Positions 9,356 through 17,910 of a DNA stretch of 64,000 nt are shown here, one piece after another. Made by a program: the position numbers and the translations under genes. Position 1 is the first letter of the stretch, and every line of letters starts with the position of its first letter. The DNA is from Kitasatospora sp. GP82. Lineage in GTDB: Bacteria > Actinomycetota > Actinomycetes > Streptomycetales > Streptomycetaceae. A model generated the notes under the pieces. That model saw only the letters and a list, made by a program, of their open reading frames with translations. It did not search any database and had not been told where the DNA came from. The DNA lies in contig NZ_JARZAJ010000026.1 in the NCBI RefSeq assembly GCF_029892105.1, forward strand, positions 33,380 through 97,379, written 5' to 3'.

Positions 9356-9792
9356 AGGTACTCCCTCTTCCCTTGTCGGGTTCGCCCTTGCGGCGGACCC
9401 GTGGCGGGCCGGCACCGCTCCCGGTACCGGCTGGACCGGGGCAGGCCCCCCGACCCGGTCCTGCCCCCCTGTGCAAGGCCCTCCCCGCGACCGGAGGGGG
9501 CCGGGTCTCGGCCTTCCGGCATGCAGAGGTCGTCAGCCGGCGGTACTGGCTGTCCGGGTGGACCGCGAGCCGGATCCGTCCAGCGAGACTTCTTCCTCAC
9601 GCACGTCGGCGACGCGGATCCCCCGCCCTCGTTCGGGGAGTTGACGAACCGGAGCACGAACGGGCGATCGGCATCAGTGCTTCCTCTCCGAGGCGCGAGC
9701 CTGGCGTCGGCGAGTATCCGCGCTGGACGGATGGGAACGCTACGCCGGGGTCTTTGCCGGCATCCGGGGGCACGGCTTTGCTGGTCAGGCGG
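9356..9792. other. Intergenic region upstream of the ricin-domain gene
   Basis: About 430 bases without a supportable gene. It separates two secreted-protein genes on the minus strand and should hold the promoter of the ricin-domain gene. No operator match to the gal repeats was seen. Confidence 0.4.
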
Positions 9793-11523
9793 TCACTGCG
9801 TGGTCCAGCGCTGGTTCGCTCCGCCGTCGCAGCCGTAGACCTCGACTGCGGTTCCGTTGACGTTGCCGGCCGGCACGTTGCCGCCGGTGACGTCCAGGCA
9901 GAGGCCGTACTGGCTGGGAGTGGTGACGGTACCGTCGGAGTTGAGGTGCCACTTCTGACCGGCGCTGCCGTCGCAGGGCTGGATCACCACCGGAGTACCC
10001 CACGCCAGGCTGCCGTTCGCGGTGCCCAGGCACCGGCTGCCGCCGTAGGCTCGCAGGTCGCCGTTGGAGGTGGCGGACCACTGCTGGTTGGCACCGCCGT
10101 TGCAGTCCCAGATCTCGATCTTCGTCCCGGCGGCGGTCTGGTTGTTCCAGGCGTCCAGGCAGCGGCCGGAGGACGCGGAGACCAGCGGCTTCGCCGGGCT
10201 CGTGGTGAGCGGGCGCGCGGCCACCCGGTAGAGCACGGTGCCGCCGGCGGGGACGGTGGCGCTGATGGTGCCGTCGGTGCTGGTGGACGTGGTGTGCGCC
10301 CACAGGTCGTCGAGGGTGTAGCCGGTGCTGCTCGCCGGCAGGCCGACGGCGGTTGCGGTGGTGGAGATGGCGGCCGGGGCGGAGGTCTCGTTGAACAGGG
10401 CCACGGCGACGTCGCCGCCCGCCAGCGGACGGGCGAGTACGTCCAGGCCGTTGCCGGTGCTGACGGGTGTGCCCTGCCTGCCGAGCCGGTCCTGGTCGAC
10501 GGCGATGACGTCCTTGTTGAGGTAGACACCGAGGTCCTGCCCGCTGATCGGGAAGCCGGAGCCGCCCGCCGCGGCTGCGGTGCGCAGGTCGGCGCCGGAG
10601 ATCAGCGGGGCGGCGAGCACAGCGGCGACCGAGAGCTCGGACTTCTCCTGGTCGTAGCTGAGGCGCTGGTTGGGGTCGGAGGAGGCCGAGGCGTAGTTCC
10701 CGGTCTCCAGCATGTCGATGTCGTTCCAGGCGCCCGGTCCGGCGTACTGGGACTTGTCGAGGTCGGTGTGGACCAGCCTGGTCAGGCCGGCGAAGGAGGC
10801 GTCACGGTCGCCGTCGATGCGCCACATGTTGGCCGTGCTCCTGCCCCACACCCAGGGCGTCTCGCCCTGGGCCGCCGGCTGGAGCGAGAGGCTGAGGACG
10901 ACCGGCCGTCCGGTGGCGGCGAGGGCGTCGCGCATCCAGCCGTCGCGGGTCTGCAGCGGAAGCCGCTCGTCGCCGACCCGTCGGGCGGGGTCGCTGTCGA
11001 GGCAGTTGTCGTACTTGAGGAAGTCCACGCCCCAGGAAGCGAAGGTCCGGGCGTCCTGCTGCTCGTGGCCCAGGCTGCCGGGGAAGCCCTGGCAGGTGTG
11101 GTAGGTCGGACTCTCGTAGACGCCGAACTTCAGGCCCTTGGCGTGCACGTAGGAGGCGAGGGCGGTGAGGCCGTCAGGGTACTTCTGCGGGTCGGGGACG
11201 AGGTTGCCGCCGCTGTCCCGGGACCGGCTCATCCAGCAGTCGTCGATGGTGAGGTACTGGTAGCCGGCGTCGCGCATACCGCTGGAGGCCATGAAGTCGG
11301 CGGTGTCCTTGACGGTCTGCTCGGCGGCGTTGCAGCCGAAGGTGTCCCAGCTGTTCCAGCCCATTGGCGGGGTGGCGGCGAGGCCGTTGTCGAGGGCATG
11401 GGCGGGCTCGGCGGTGAGCATCGAGGCACCGAGCGCGGGGAGTGCGAGGCAGAGCGAGAGCAGAGTTGCGGCGCTGCGGCGGCGTGGGCGGCGGGGGCGC
11501 GTCTGGCGTGAGAGCGCATGCAT
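9793..11523 (-). CDS. Secreted GH27 alpha-galactosidase with ricin-type CBM13 domain
   Basis: 576 aa. ATG 11523 follows GGAG and starts a signal peptide with a basic, Arg-rich n-region and cleavage near AHA-LDNG. The catalytic TIM barrel begins with LAATPPMGWNSWDTFGC, holds YLTIDDCW and the nucleophile motif FLKYDNC, then GPGAWNDIDML, all typical of family GH27 melibiases. A beta-sandwich domain follows to about residue 430. The C-terminus is a ricin-B lectin domain with GRCLDAW, NGGANQQW and NGGANQRW-like repeats. It should release terminal alpha-galactose outside the cell and feed the importer at 16744-20528. It lies 75 bases downstream of a second GH27 gene on the same strand and may be co-transcribed with it. 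Confidence 0.93.
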   Translation of the reverse strand: MHALSRQTRPRRPRRRSAATLLSLCLALPALGASMLTAEPAHALDNGLAATPPMGWNSWDTFGCNAAEQTVKDTADFMASSGMRDAGYQYLTIDDCWMSRSRDSGGNLVPDPQKYPDGLTALASYVHAKGLKFGVYESPTYHTCQGFPGSLGHEQQDARTFASWGVDFLKYDNCLDSDPARRVGDERLPLQTRDGWMRDALAATGRPVVLSLSLQPAAQGETPWVWGRSTANMWRIDGDRDASFAGLTRLVHTDLDKSQYAGPGAWNDIDMLETGNYASASSDPNQRLSYDQEKSELSVAAVLAAPLISGADLRTAAAAGGSGFPISGQDLGVYLNKDVIAVDQDRLGRQGTPVSTGNGLDVLARPLAGGDVAVALFNETSAPAAISTTATAVGLPASSTGYTLDDLWAHTTSTSTDGTISATVPAGGTVLYRVAARPLTTSPAKPLVSASSGRCLDAWNNQTAAGTKIEIWDCNGGANQQWSATSNGDLRAYGGSRCLGTANGSLAWGTPVVIQPCDGSAGQKWHLNSDGTVTTPSQYGLCLDVTGGNVPAGNVNGTAVEVYGCDGGANQRWTTQ

Positions 11524-11597
11524 GTGGGGGCTCCAAGCCTGTTGTGGGGGTGGGAGGTTGGGGCGGAGAGGCCGGGACCGCTCCGCCCCGGGCGGGG

Positions 11598-13691
11598 TCA
11601 GCTCTGGGTGAGAGCGGTGAAGTCGGCCTCGCCGCTGGTGCCTTCGCTGTGGGAGGTGGTGAACACGCCCACGTCCTGGGTGGCCGTCACCCCGGGGAGG
11701 GTGGCCGTGCCGACCTGGGTCCAGGTGGTGCCGTCGGTCGAGAAGTAGCCGGTGTAGGCGGACCCGGAGCGGACCAGCTTGAGCCAGCTGGGGTAGACGG
11801 CCGTGCCGCTGCCCTGGTTGCTCGGGGCGCTGTTGGAGTCCAGACGACCGCTGCCGGTGCTGTCCCACTGCAGGACGTAGCCCTTGCCGGGAGCCTCGGC
11901 GAGGATCAGGTAGCCGGGGGAGGAGCCGGGCTTGGTGATGTCGTTGCGCACCATGATCCCGGCTTTGGCCCACTCACTGGTGGCGGCCTGGGCGGTCAGC
12001 TTCACGACGGTGGTGGAACCGTCGTGCTCGGCGCCCGGCTGGTAGATCGCGCTGTACTGGTCGGTGTCGTACCAGAGGTCGGCCCCCGCACCGTCGATGG
12101 CGAGTCGGCCGTCCTGGGCGCCGAAGGCCGCCGTGGTGTCGGAGAAGGTCCTGAGCGGGGCCTTCACGGGGGTGGACAGCTCCACGGGGTCGGGTGCGGT
12201 GACCGCCTGAGCGCCACCCGGACCGTGCACCGATGCGGTGCCGGTCACGGTGACCCGGGTGATCGGCGCGGGCAGTGCGGCGGGTGCGGTCACCCGGAAC
12301 GCCGCGATGGCCTGGTGGCCGCTGGGGACCTGGGCGAAGCGGGTCCCGGTGAGCGGGGTGACGGTCCATCCGGCCGGGGCCTCCACCGCCAGCCGGACGT
12401 CGCGGGCGGCCTGCACACCGTTGTTGGTGAAGGTCGAGGTCACCGTGCCGGAGGTGCCGGCGGACCAGGACGGTACGACGGTGTTCAGCACCACGCTGGG
12501 GGCGTGCTGGCCGGGCCTGCTCGTGGGCGCGACCCGGTACATCACGGTGCCGTGGCCCGGCACGGTGGCGCTGATGGTCCCGGCGCTCTCGGTCGTGGTG
12601 TGCGCCCACAGGTCCCGGAGGGTGTAGGCCTTGGCCGTGTGCAGGCCGATCGCGGAGGCGGTGGTGGAGATGACGGCGGGTGCGCTGTTCTCGTTGAAGA
12701 GGGTCACCGCGACGCTTCCGTCGGCGAGCGGCTTGGCCAGCACGTCGAGGCCGCCTGCCATGCTGACGGGCGTGCCCTGCTTGCCGAGCCGGTCCTGGTC
12801 GACGGCGATGACCTCCCTGTTGCCGTAGACGGCCAGGGTGTCGGCACTCGCACTGCGCAGGTCGGTGCCGGCGATCAGCGGAGCGGCCATCTCGGCCCAG
12901 AGCGAGAACTCCGTCCGGTCCTCGGTCGGCGTCATGCCGTTGCCGACCTCCAGCATGTCCGGGTCGTTCCAGGCGCCGGGCCTGGCCACGGAGGCGGCCT
13001 TCAGGTTCTGCTGGAAGATGTACAGCATCCGGCCGTAGGAGGCGTCGATGTCGCCCGTGGTGCGCCAGAGGTTGCCGACCGAGGCGCCCCAGCCGGTGAC
13101 GTCCTCCTCGCCCCAGTCGCAGAGGCTGTAGACGATCGGCCGGCCGGTCCTGGCGAGGGCGTCGCCCATGGCCTGGTAGCGCTGTTTGGCCGGTACGCCC
13201 TGGTTGTAGCAGTTGTCGTACTTCAGATAGTCGACGCCCCAGGCAGCAAAGGAGTTGGCGTCCTGCTGCTCGTGGCCGAGGCTGCCCGGGTACCCCGCAC
13301 AGGTGAGCGTGCCGGCGCTCTCGTAGATGCCGAGCTTGAGGCCCTTGGCGTGGAGGTAGGCGGCCACCCCCGTGATGCCGTGCGGGAACTTGGCCGGGTC
13401 CGGGACGAGTCGGCCGTCGGCGTCACGGGTCTTGGTCATCCAGCAGTCGTCGATGTTGACCTGTCGGTAGCCGGCGGCCTGCAGCCCGTTGGAGGCGATC
13501 TTGTCGGCGGTCTGCTCGACGAGCTGCTCGCTCACGTCGCAGCCGAAGGCGTTCCAGTCGTTCCAGCCCATCGGCGGGGTGAGTGCCAGGCCGTTGTCGA
13601 GGGCGGCGGCCGGGGTTGCGGTGAGGGGGACAGCTGCTAGGGGTGCCGCTGTCAGCGCGGCCGCGATGAGGGCGGCCCACGTCTTGCGCAT
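11598..13691 (-). CDS. Secreted GH27 alpha-galactosidase with NEW3 and C-terminal beta-sandwich domain
   Basis: 697 aa. ATG 13691 is preceded by AGGAGA; the signal peptide ends near ATPAAA-LDNG. The GH27 barrel shows TPPMGWNDWNAFGC, VNIDDCWM, the nucleophile motif YLKYDNC and RPGAWNDPDML. After the barrel and its beta-sandwich comes an alpha-galactosidase-associated NEW3 domain (SAGTSGTVTSTFTNNG, about residues 415-495). A C-terminal LamG/DUF1349-like domain ends in DGTTWTQVGTATL. The accessory domains differ from those of the neighbouring paralogue, suggesting different attachment to substrates. The promoter carries paired TCAACACAAT boxes. Confidence 0.92.
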   Translation of the reverse strand: MRKTWAALIAAALTAAPLAAVPLTATPAAALDNGLALTPPMGWNDWNAFGCDVSEQLVEQTADKIASNGLQAAGYRQVNIDDCWMTKTRDADGRLVPDPAKFPHGITGVAAYLHAKGLKLGIYESAGTLTCAGYPGSLGHEQQDANSFAAWGVDYLKYDNCYNQGVPAKQRYQAMGDALARTGRPIVYSLCDWGEEDVTGWGASVGNLWRTTGDIDASYGRMLYIFQQNLKAASVARPGAWNDPDMLEVGNGMTPTEDRTEFSLWAEMAAPLIAGTDLRSASADTLAVYGNREVIAVDQDRLGKQGTPVSMAGGLDVLAKPLADGSVAVTLFNENSAPAVISTTASAIGLHTAKAYTLRDLWAHTTTESAGTISATVPGHGTVMYRVAPTSRPGQHAPSVVLNTVVPSWSAGTSGTVTSTFTNNGVQAARDVRLAVEAPAGWTVTPLTGTRFAQVPSGHQAIAAFRVTAPAALPAPITRVTVTGTASVHGPGGAQAVTAPDPVELSTPVKAPLRTFSDTTAAFGAQDGRLAIDGAGADLWYDTDQYSAIYQPGAEHDGSTTVVKLTAQAATSEWAKAGIMVRNDITKPGSSPGYLILAEAPGKGYVLQWDSTGSGRLDSNSAPSNQGSGTAVYPSWLKLVRSGSAYTGYFSTDGTTWTQVGTATLPGVTATQDVGVFTTSHSEGTSGEADFTALTQS

Positions 13692-13770
13692 CGGTTCTCC
13701 TGAGTCCGAGGAAGGCGGACGGTACGGCGGATCTGACGCCTTGCGCAGTGCGTGGCCAAGCGAACCAAAA

Positions 13771-13800
13771 TCAACACAATGAGTCAATAGTCAACACAAT
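13771..13800 (-). promoter_or_regulatory. Tandem 10-bp direct repeat in GH27 promoter, candidate operator
   Basis: TCAACACAAT occurs exactly at 13771-13780 and 13791-13800 (period 20, two helical turns). It lies 80-110 bases upstream of the GH27 gene at 13691, in the only AT-rich patch of the area. In gene direction the box is ATTGTGTTGA. TTGTGTTG recurs before the ABC importer, and DeoR-family repressors commonly bind such repeats; the adjacent DeoR gene is the obvious candidate. The assignment is inference. Confidence 0.55.
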
Positions 13801-13961
13801 CCTGTGTGGAGTCTTGATGAATTCACGCAGGATGAAATACTTCCGAACATCCGAGGAGAGTGGGGCCTGACCGGCCGAGGAACTGACGAGGGCCCAACTC
13901 GACTGACATGCAGGAGACTTGGGGAGCTTGGAGCGTCCCGGGGCTCCACCGCGGGGTGAGG

Positions 13962-14214
13962 GGACCCGGAAGTCGTCGCGCAGGGACGCGTGTCCGGCGG
14001 TCAGCACCGGGCCGAGGCCGGCCGGGGCGCCCGCGTCCAGCAGGGCGACGGCTTGCCGGACGCGGGCGTTCTCGGTGACCACGTGCCGTACGAGCAGCCG
14101 GAGTTCGGCCGGAAGCCCGCCCGACACGGAGTCCAGCCCGGCGTACCGGAGGTCGCGCAGGGCGCGCAGTCCGAGCAGTTGCGCCGAGTGCTCGCAGCCG
14201 GCAAGTCGCTCACG
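13962..14214 (-). pseudogene. galK: galK relic (C-terminal galactokinase fragment)
   Basis: On the minus strand, from codon CGT at 14214, the frame reads a galactokinase C-terminal segment. It includes ACEHSAQLLGLRALRD-like sequence (here GCEHSAQLL), RHVVTENARVRQAV and LTAGHASLRDDF, all hallmark galK strings. The N-terminal two thirds, including the GHMP-kinase ATP site, is missing. After DDFRV the similarity stops and the frame wanders into non-coding sequence. No start codon or ribosome site precedes it. It cannot make an active kinase. Confidence 0.85.
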
Positions 14215-14320
14215 GATTCCCCGGGTGGTGGTCGGCGGTGGCGACCGGGATTTCGCGGCCGATGGCCCGGCAGACCGCCTCGATCACTTCGCGGACCGGG
14301 AAACCGCTGCCGTTGCAACC
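14210..14320 (-). pseudogene. galE: galE relic (C-terminal UDP-glucose 4-epimerase fragment)
   Basis: The minus-strand frame from 14320 reads CNGSGFPVREVIEAV, then CRAIGREIPVATADHHPGNP and a stop at 14210. NGSGFSVREVIEAV is a signature near the GalE C-terminus. Only about 35 codons remain. They overlap the last codons of galT in another frame and the first codons of the galK relic, so one or more deletions have joined galT, galE and galK remnants head to tail. The usual streptomycete order galT-galE-galK is preserved. Confidence 0.8.
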
Positions 14321-15411
14321 TCCCGCAGGCGCTGTGCCGCCGCCTCTGGCGACACGTCGTTGACGAACGCGTCCATTCCGGATTCGACCCCGGCCAGGAA
14401 CTTGAGCCTGCCCACCGTACGCCGGATCGTGAACAGCTCCAGGTGAAGCGCGAGTTCGTCACCCCCACGGGTGGGGGCCTGGTGCCAGGCCGCGATGTAC
14501 GGCGTCGGTGCGACCGGGGCAGTCTGCCCCCGTTGGATGAAGAGCCGGTCAAAACGGCGCAGCAATTCGAGGTAGAGCAGGGGAAACTCCGCGCGTTCGG
14601 GTTCGGTCAGGCGGGTCAGGTCGGTGACCCTGCGGTTGGGGTAGAGGTGGCACTCGTAGGGCCAGCGGGCGGCGTACGGGACGAAGGCCGTCCAGTGCTC
14701 GCCCGCGAGGACCACCCGTTCGGGGTCGGTGCGTTCGGCGGCCAGCAGGTCCTCGAAGAGGTTGCGGCCGGTGCGGGCGCGGTGGGCCGTGGCGGCGGTG
14801 AGCATCTTGACGGTGCGTGGGGTGGTGAAGGGGAAGGCGTAGATCTGGCCGTGCGGGTGGGCCAGGGTGACCCCGATCTCGGTGCCCCGGTTCTCGAAGC
14901 AGAAGACCTGGCGGACGCCGGGGAGGGCGGCGAGGGCGGCGGTGCGGTCGGTCCAGGCGTCCAGGACCAGGCGGGCCCTGGCCTCGGTGAGGTCGGCGAA
15001 GGAGAGGCCGTGGTCGGCGGTGAAGCAGACCACCTCGCAGCGGCCGGTGCCGGGGGAGGAGAGGTGCAGTGGGTCGGGGCTGCCGCTGCCGCCGGTCGCG
15101 GTGCTGCGGGCCAGTGAGGGGAAGCGGTTCTCGAAGACCACGACGTCGTAGTCGGCGGCGGGGATCTCGCTGAGGCGGCCGTCCCGGGAGGGGCAGAGCG
15201 GGCACTCGTCGGCCGGGGGGTGGTAGGTCCGGCCCTGCCGGTGGGCGGCGATGGTGACCCAGTCGCCGGTGGCGGGGTCGCGGCGGACCTCGGAGAGCGG
15301 GGCGCCCCGCTCCAGCGGCCGCAGGTCGGGGGCGTCCCGCACGGCGGAGTCGTCCGCGTCGAAGTAGATGAGCTCGCGGCCGTCCGCCAGCCTGGTCGTC
15401 GTCTTGTTCAC
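14284..15411 (-). CDS. galT: Galactose-1-phosphate uridylyltransferase (Leloir pathway)
   Basis: 375 aa from GTG 15411, preceded by GAGAGGAA; a longer upstream frame lacks a site. The enzyme swaps UMP between UDP-glucose and galactose-1-phosphate. The active-site motif HPHGQI lies near residue 185, with zinc-binding DECPLCP near 70 and the C-terminal FTIRRTVGRLKFLAGVE segment with NDVSPE, as in intact GalT. The last nine or so residues (ATAAVSRSAK) come from galE sequence read out of frame, because a deletion joined the two genes. The catalytic core is complete. Without local galE and galK the protein depends on genes elsewhere. Confidence 0.9.
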   Translation of the reverse strand: MNKTTTRLADGRELIYFDADDSAVRDAPDLRPLERGAPLSEVRRDPATGDWVTIAAHRQGRTYHPPADECPLCPSRDGRLSEIPAADYDVVVFENRFPSLARSTATGGSGSPDPLHLSSPGTGRCEVVCFTADHGLSFADLTEARARLVLDAWTDRTAALAALPGVRQVFCFENRGTEIGVTLAHPHGQIYAFPFTTPRTVKMLTAATAHRARTGRNLFEDLLAAERTDPERVVLAGEHWTAFVPYAARWPYECHLYPNRRVTDLTRLTEPERAEFPLLYLELLRRFDRLFIQRGQTAPVAPTPYIAAWHQAPTRGGDELALHLELFTIRRTVGRLKFLAGVESGMDAFVNDVSPEAAAQRLREVATAAVSRSAK

Positions 15412-15611
15412 GGCTTCCTCTCGCTGCTGGTCCTTGCCGAGGGAACCCTCGATCCGACCGGCAAGGACCAGTTGCAACATAATTGAACACTATCCACCAT
15501 CAGTCAACGTCCATGTGAGGTGCCGGGTCCGACCGGCCACCTACGATGATGTTGATAGTTGTGTGAACGAGAGCAGTTGGTGGCAGCTGTGCCTGTTGAT
15601 TGGGGTGCCGT
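15412..15611. promoter_or_regulatory. Divergent galT / deoR promoter region
   Basis: 200 bases separate the divergent starts. AT-rich blocks near 15470-15515 (TTGCAACATAATTGAAC, then CAGTCAACG) and 15546-15570 (GATGTTGATAGTTGTGTG) contain TTGA/TCAA half-sites resembling the TCAACA boxes at 13771. They are plausible operators for autoregulation by the DeoR-type protein and control of galT. No -10/-35 call is made. Confidence 0.45.
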
Positions 15612-16415
15612 ATGACTGACAGTGCACAGTTGCTGGCTCAGCAGCGACGCACGCTGATCCTGGCGTGGATCAGGCAGCGGGGTGGAGCGCGGGTCAACGA
15701 GCTCACGCGCGAGCTGGGCGTCTCGGACATGACCGTTCGGAGGGACCTGGACGCTCTCGCCCGGCGGGGTCTGGTCGACAAGGTGCACGGCGGGGCGGTT
15801 CGCGCCGACGAGCCCAGCAGCAGAGAGCCGGGCTTCGAGGCCAAGTCCTCCTGGCAGTTGTCGGCCAAGGACGCGATCGCGCGGGCCGCCGCCGCACTGG
15901 TCCAGCCGGGAATGGCCGTCGGCCTCGGCGCCGGGACGACCACCTACGCCGTCGCGCAGCACCTCACCGAGGTCGAGGGGCTGACGGTCGTCACCAACTC
16001 GGTCCGGATCGCGGAGCTCCTCGAACAGTCCGGGCGCGGCGGGCCGGGCGCGGCGACCGTGTTGCGGACGGGAGGCGTGCGCACCCCTTCGGATGCCCTG
16101 GTCGGCCCGCTTGCTGATCAGGCGATCCGGTCGCTGCACGTGAACGTGTTGTTCCTCGGCTGCCACGGAATCGCGGTCGAAGCCGGGCTGACCACGCCCA
16201 ACCTCGCCGAGGCGGAGACCAACCGCGCCTTCATCGGCTCCGCACACCGGGTGGTCGCGGTCGTGGACCACACCAAGTGGGACGCCGTCGGCCTGGCCAC
16301 CTTCGCCACTCTCGACGAGATCGAGGTCCTGGTCACCGACGGTGAACTGTCTCCGGAACGTCGGGCCGCCGCTGCCGAGCGGGTCGGTCGAGTGATCGTC
16401 GCCGAGGGTTCCTGA
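15612..16415 (+). CDS. DeoR/GlpR-family sugar-responsive repressor
   Basis: 267 aa. The ATG at 15612 is chosen over an in-frame start four codons upstream because GGGG sits at the right distance. The N-terminal winged helix (residues 5-60) holds the DeoR signature GGARVNELTRELGVSDMTVRRDLD. The DeoRC sensor domain (80-250) has the phosphosugar-isomerase-like loop GLGAGTTTYAVA. Such proteins bind phosphorylated sugars and lose DNA affinity. It sits between galT and the ABC importer, facing the importer, so it probably controls both and perhaps the GH27 genes. Confidence 0.9.
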   Translation: MTDSAQLLAQQRRTLILAWIRQRGGARVNELTRELGVSDMTVRRDLDALARRGLVDKVHGGAVRADEPSSREPGFEAKSSWQLSAKDAIARAAAALVQPGMAVGLGAGTTTYAVAQHLTEVEGLTVVTNSVRIAELLEQSGRGGPGAATVLRTGGVRTPSDALVGPLADQAIRSLHVNVLFLGCHGIAVEAGLTTPNLAEAETNRAFIGSAHRVVAVVDHTKWDAVGLATFATLDEIEVLVTDGELSPERRAAAAERVGRVIVAEGS

Positions 16416-16743
16416 CGGCCGACGGCAGCCCGCGGCAGCCTCGGCTCGGTCGCGCCGGGGCCGGCCGCAGTGCACCGGGGGCCGGCCACGTCCGTTCGAA
16501 TCAACAGAACGCACCGCATCACCCATGATGACGCGTCACTTCGGCCGCTCCCCGCGACGGTTCGCCGCTGGGGTATCGGCACCGGTAACGGGAGCATCTC
16601 AAAACGGCGTCCGCCTGGGGAGGCTCTTGACGAACGTGTGAATGGGGCGTTTCCTGTGAGCCGATGCGTTTGATCAAGTTAGTTTCTGGTCGGTTGTGTT
16701 GCATTGATCCGATCAGGGCTGTCCCACCTTCAGGAGCCGATCC
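16416..16743 (+). promoter_or_regulatory. Leader and promoter of the sugar importer, with TTGTGTTG box
   Basis: 330 bases without a gene. Near its end, 16675-16715, an AT-richer block reads GATCAAGTTAG, then CGGTTGTGTTGCATTGATC. TTGTGTTG at 16694-16701 matches the boxes before the GH27 gene. A likely operator just upstream of the lipoprotein gene; the first 250 bases show nothing clear. Confidence 0.45.
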
Positions 16744-17793
16744 ATGCATTCCTCCCGCAATCGCCAGGCTGCCGCTGCCGTGCTGGGCATGGTGTTCACC
16801 CTCGGTCTGACCGCCTGCTCGACCGGTCAGGAGTCGACTGCCTCCGGCGGCGGCCAGGTCGCCAAGGTCGATGGCAAGATCTCCCTGACCTACCTCCAGA
16901 AGCAGGGGGACCAGGAGTACTTCGTCGGCGAGGCGGCCGGGGCCAAGGCGAAGGCCGCCGAACTGGGCGTCGACCTCAAGGTGGTCAACCTCGGCAGCGA
17001 CGCCAACAAGACCGTCAACGAGGTGCAGTCCGCGATCGCCCAGAAGAGCAACGGCCTGATCGTCGTGGTCCCGGACCCTGCCGTCGGTCCGCAGGTTATC
17101 CAGACCGCCAAGGATGCCAAGGTCGCCCTGCTGACCTCGGACGACCAGATCTGCACCACCGGGCCCGACCCCGCCGCATGCGACAAGGCGAACCTGGTGC
17201 CCAGGATCGGGTTCAGCGGCGAGCAGATGGGCGGCGAGGTGGGCAAGCGGGCTGCCGAGGAGTTCAAGAAGGCCGGCTGGAGCGCCGCCGACACCCGTAC
17301 CGTCTCCGCCTGGAAGCAGGACGTGACGGTCTGCGGCGACCGGGTCAAGGCTGCCAAGGCAGCCTTCGGCTCCGCTGCGGGCGCGACGGTCCAGAACATC
17401 GACGTGGCCACCGACAACACCCCGACCGGTGCCCAGGACAAGATCGCGGCCACTGTCACCGCCAACCCGGGTGTCAAGCACTGGGTGCTCTGGGGGTGCA
17501 ACGACGAGAACGTCCAGGGCGGCGTCACCGCGATGCAGAACGCCGGGATCAGCCCGGACAACATCATCGGGATCGGCCTCGGCGCCTACCTGGCCTGCAA
17601 GGACTGGGGCTCCGGCAAGCCCTCGGGCATGAAGGCCGCGCTGTTCATCAACGGCAAGGACGTCGGCGCCCTTGCCGTCGAGACCATGTACGACAAGCTC
17701 AAGAACGGTAAGGACTTCCCGGCCGAGGCGTTCGCCCCCACCAAGATGGTCGACGCTTCCGACTGGCAGACCTCCGGCGTGACCTGCAGCTGA
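16744..17793 (+). CDS. Sugar ABC transporter substrate-binding lipoprotein
   Basis: 349 aa. The signal peptide ends in the lipobox LTAC with Cys25 as the lipidated residue. The mature part is a LacI-type periplasmic-binding fold, with repeats such as VAKVDGKISLTYLQK, NGLIVVVPDPAVGPQVI and the hinge region TDNTPTGAQDKI. It delivers sugar to the ATPase and permease encoded just downstream. Galactose, arabinose or a similar monosaccharide is expected from the class and from neighbouring galT and alpha-galactosidases; the specificity is inference. Confidence 0.9.
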   Translation: MHSSRNRQAAAAVLGMVFTLGLTACSTGQESTASGGGQVAKVDGKISLTYLQKQGDQEYFVGEAAGAKAKAAELGVDLKVVNLGSDANKTVNEVQSAIAQKSNGLIVVVPDPAVGPQVIQTAKDAKVALLTSDDQICTTGPDPAACDKANLVPRIGFSGEQMGGEVGKRAAEEFKKAGWSAADTRTVSAWKQDVTVCGDRVKAAKAAFGSAAGATVQNIDVATDNTPTGAQDKIAATVTANPGVKHWVLWGCNDENVQGGVTAMQNAGISPDNIIGIGLGAYLACKDWGSGKPSGMKAALFINGKDVGALAVETMYDKLKNGKDFPAEAFAPTKMVDASDWQTSGVTCS

Positions 17794-17910
17794 CCGCCGT
17801 TGCCGGACCGGGCTCGGTGCGGCAGAAGGCGAGAGCCCACGCCCGCCGCACCGCACCGGACCGAACCGGCCCACCAGCCCCGTCCGTACCGCACCTCCAG
17901 TGAGGCCCCG

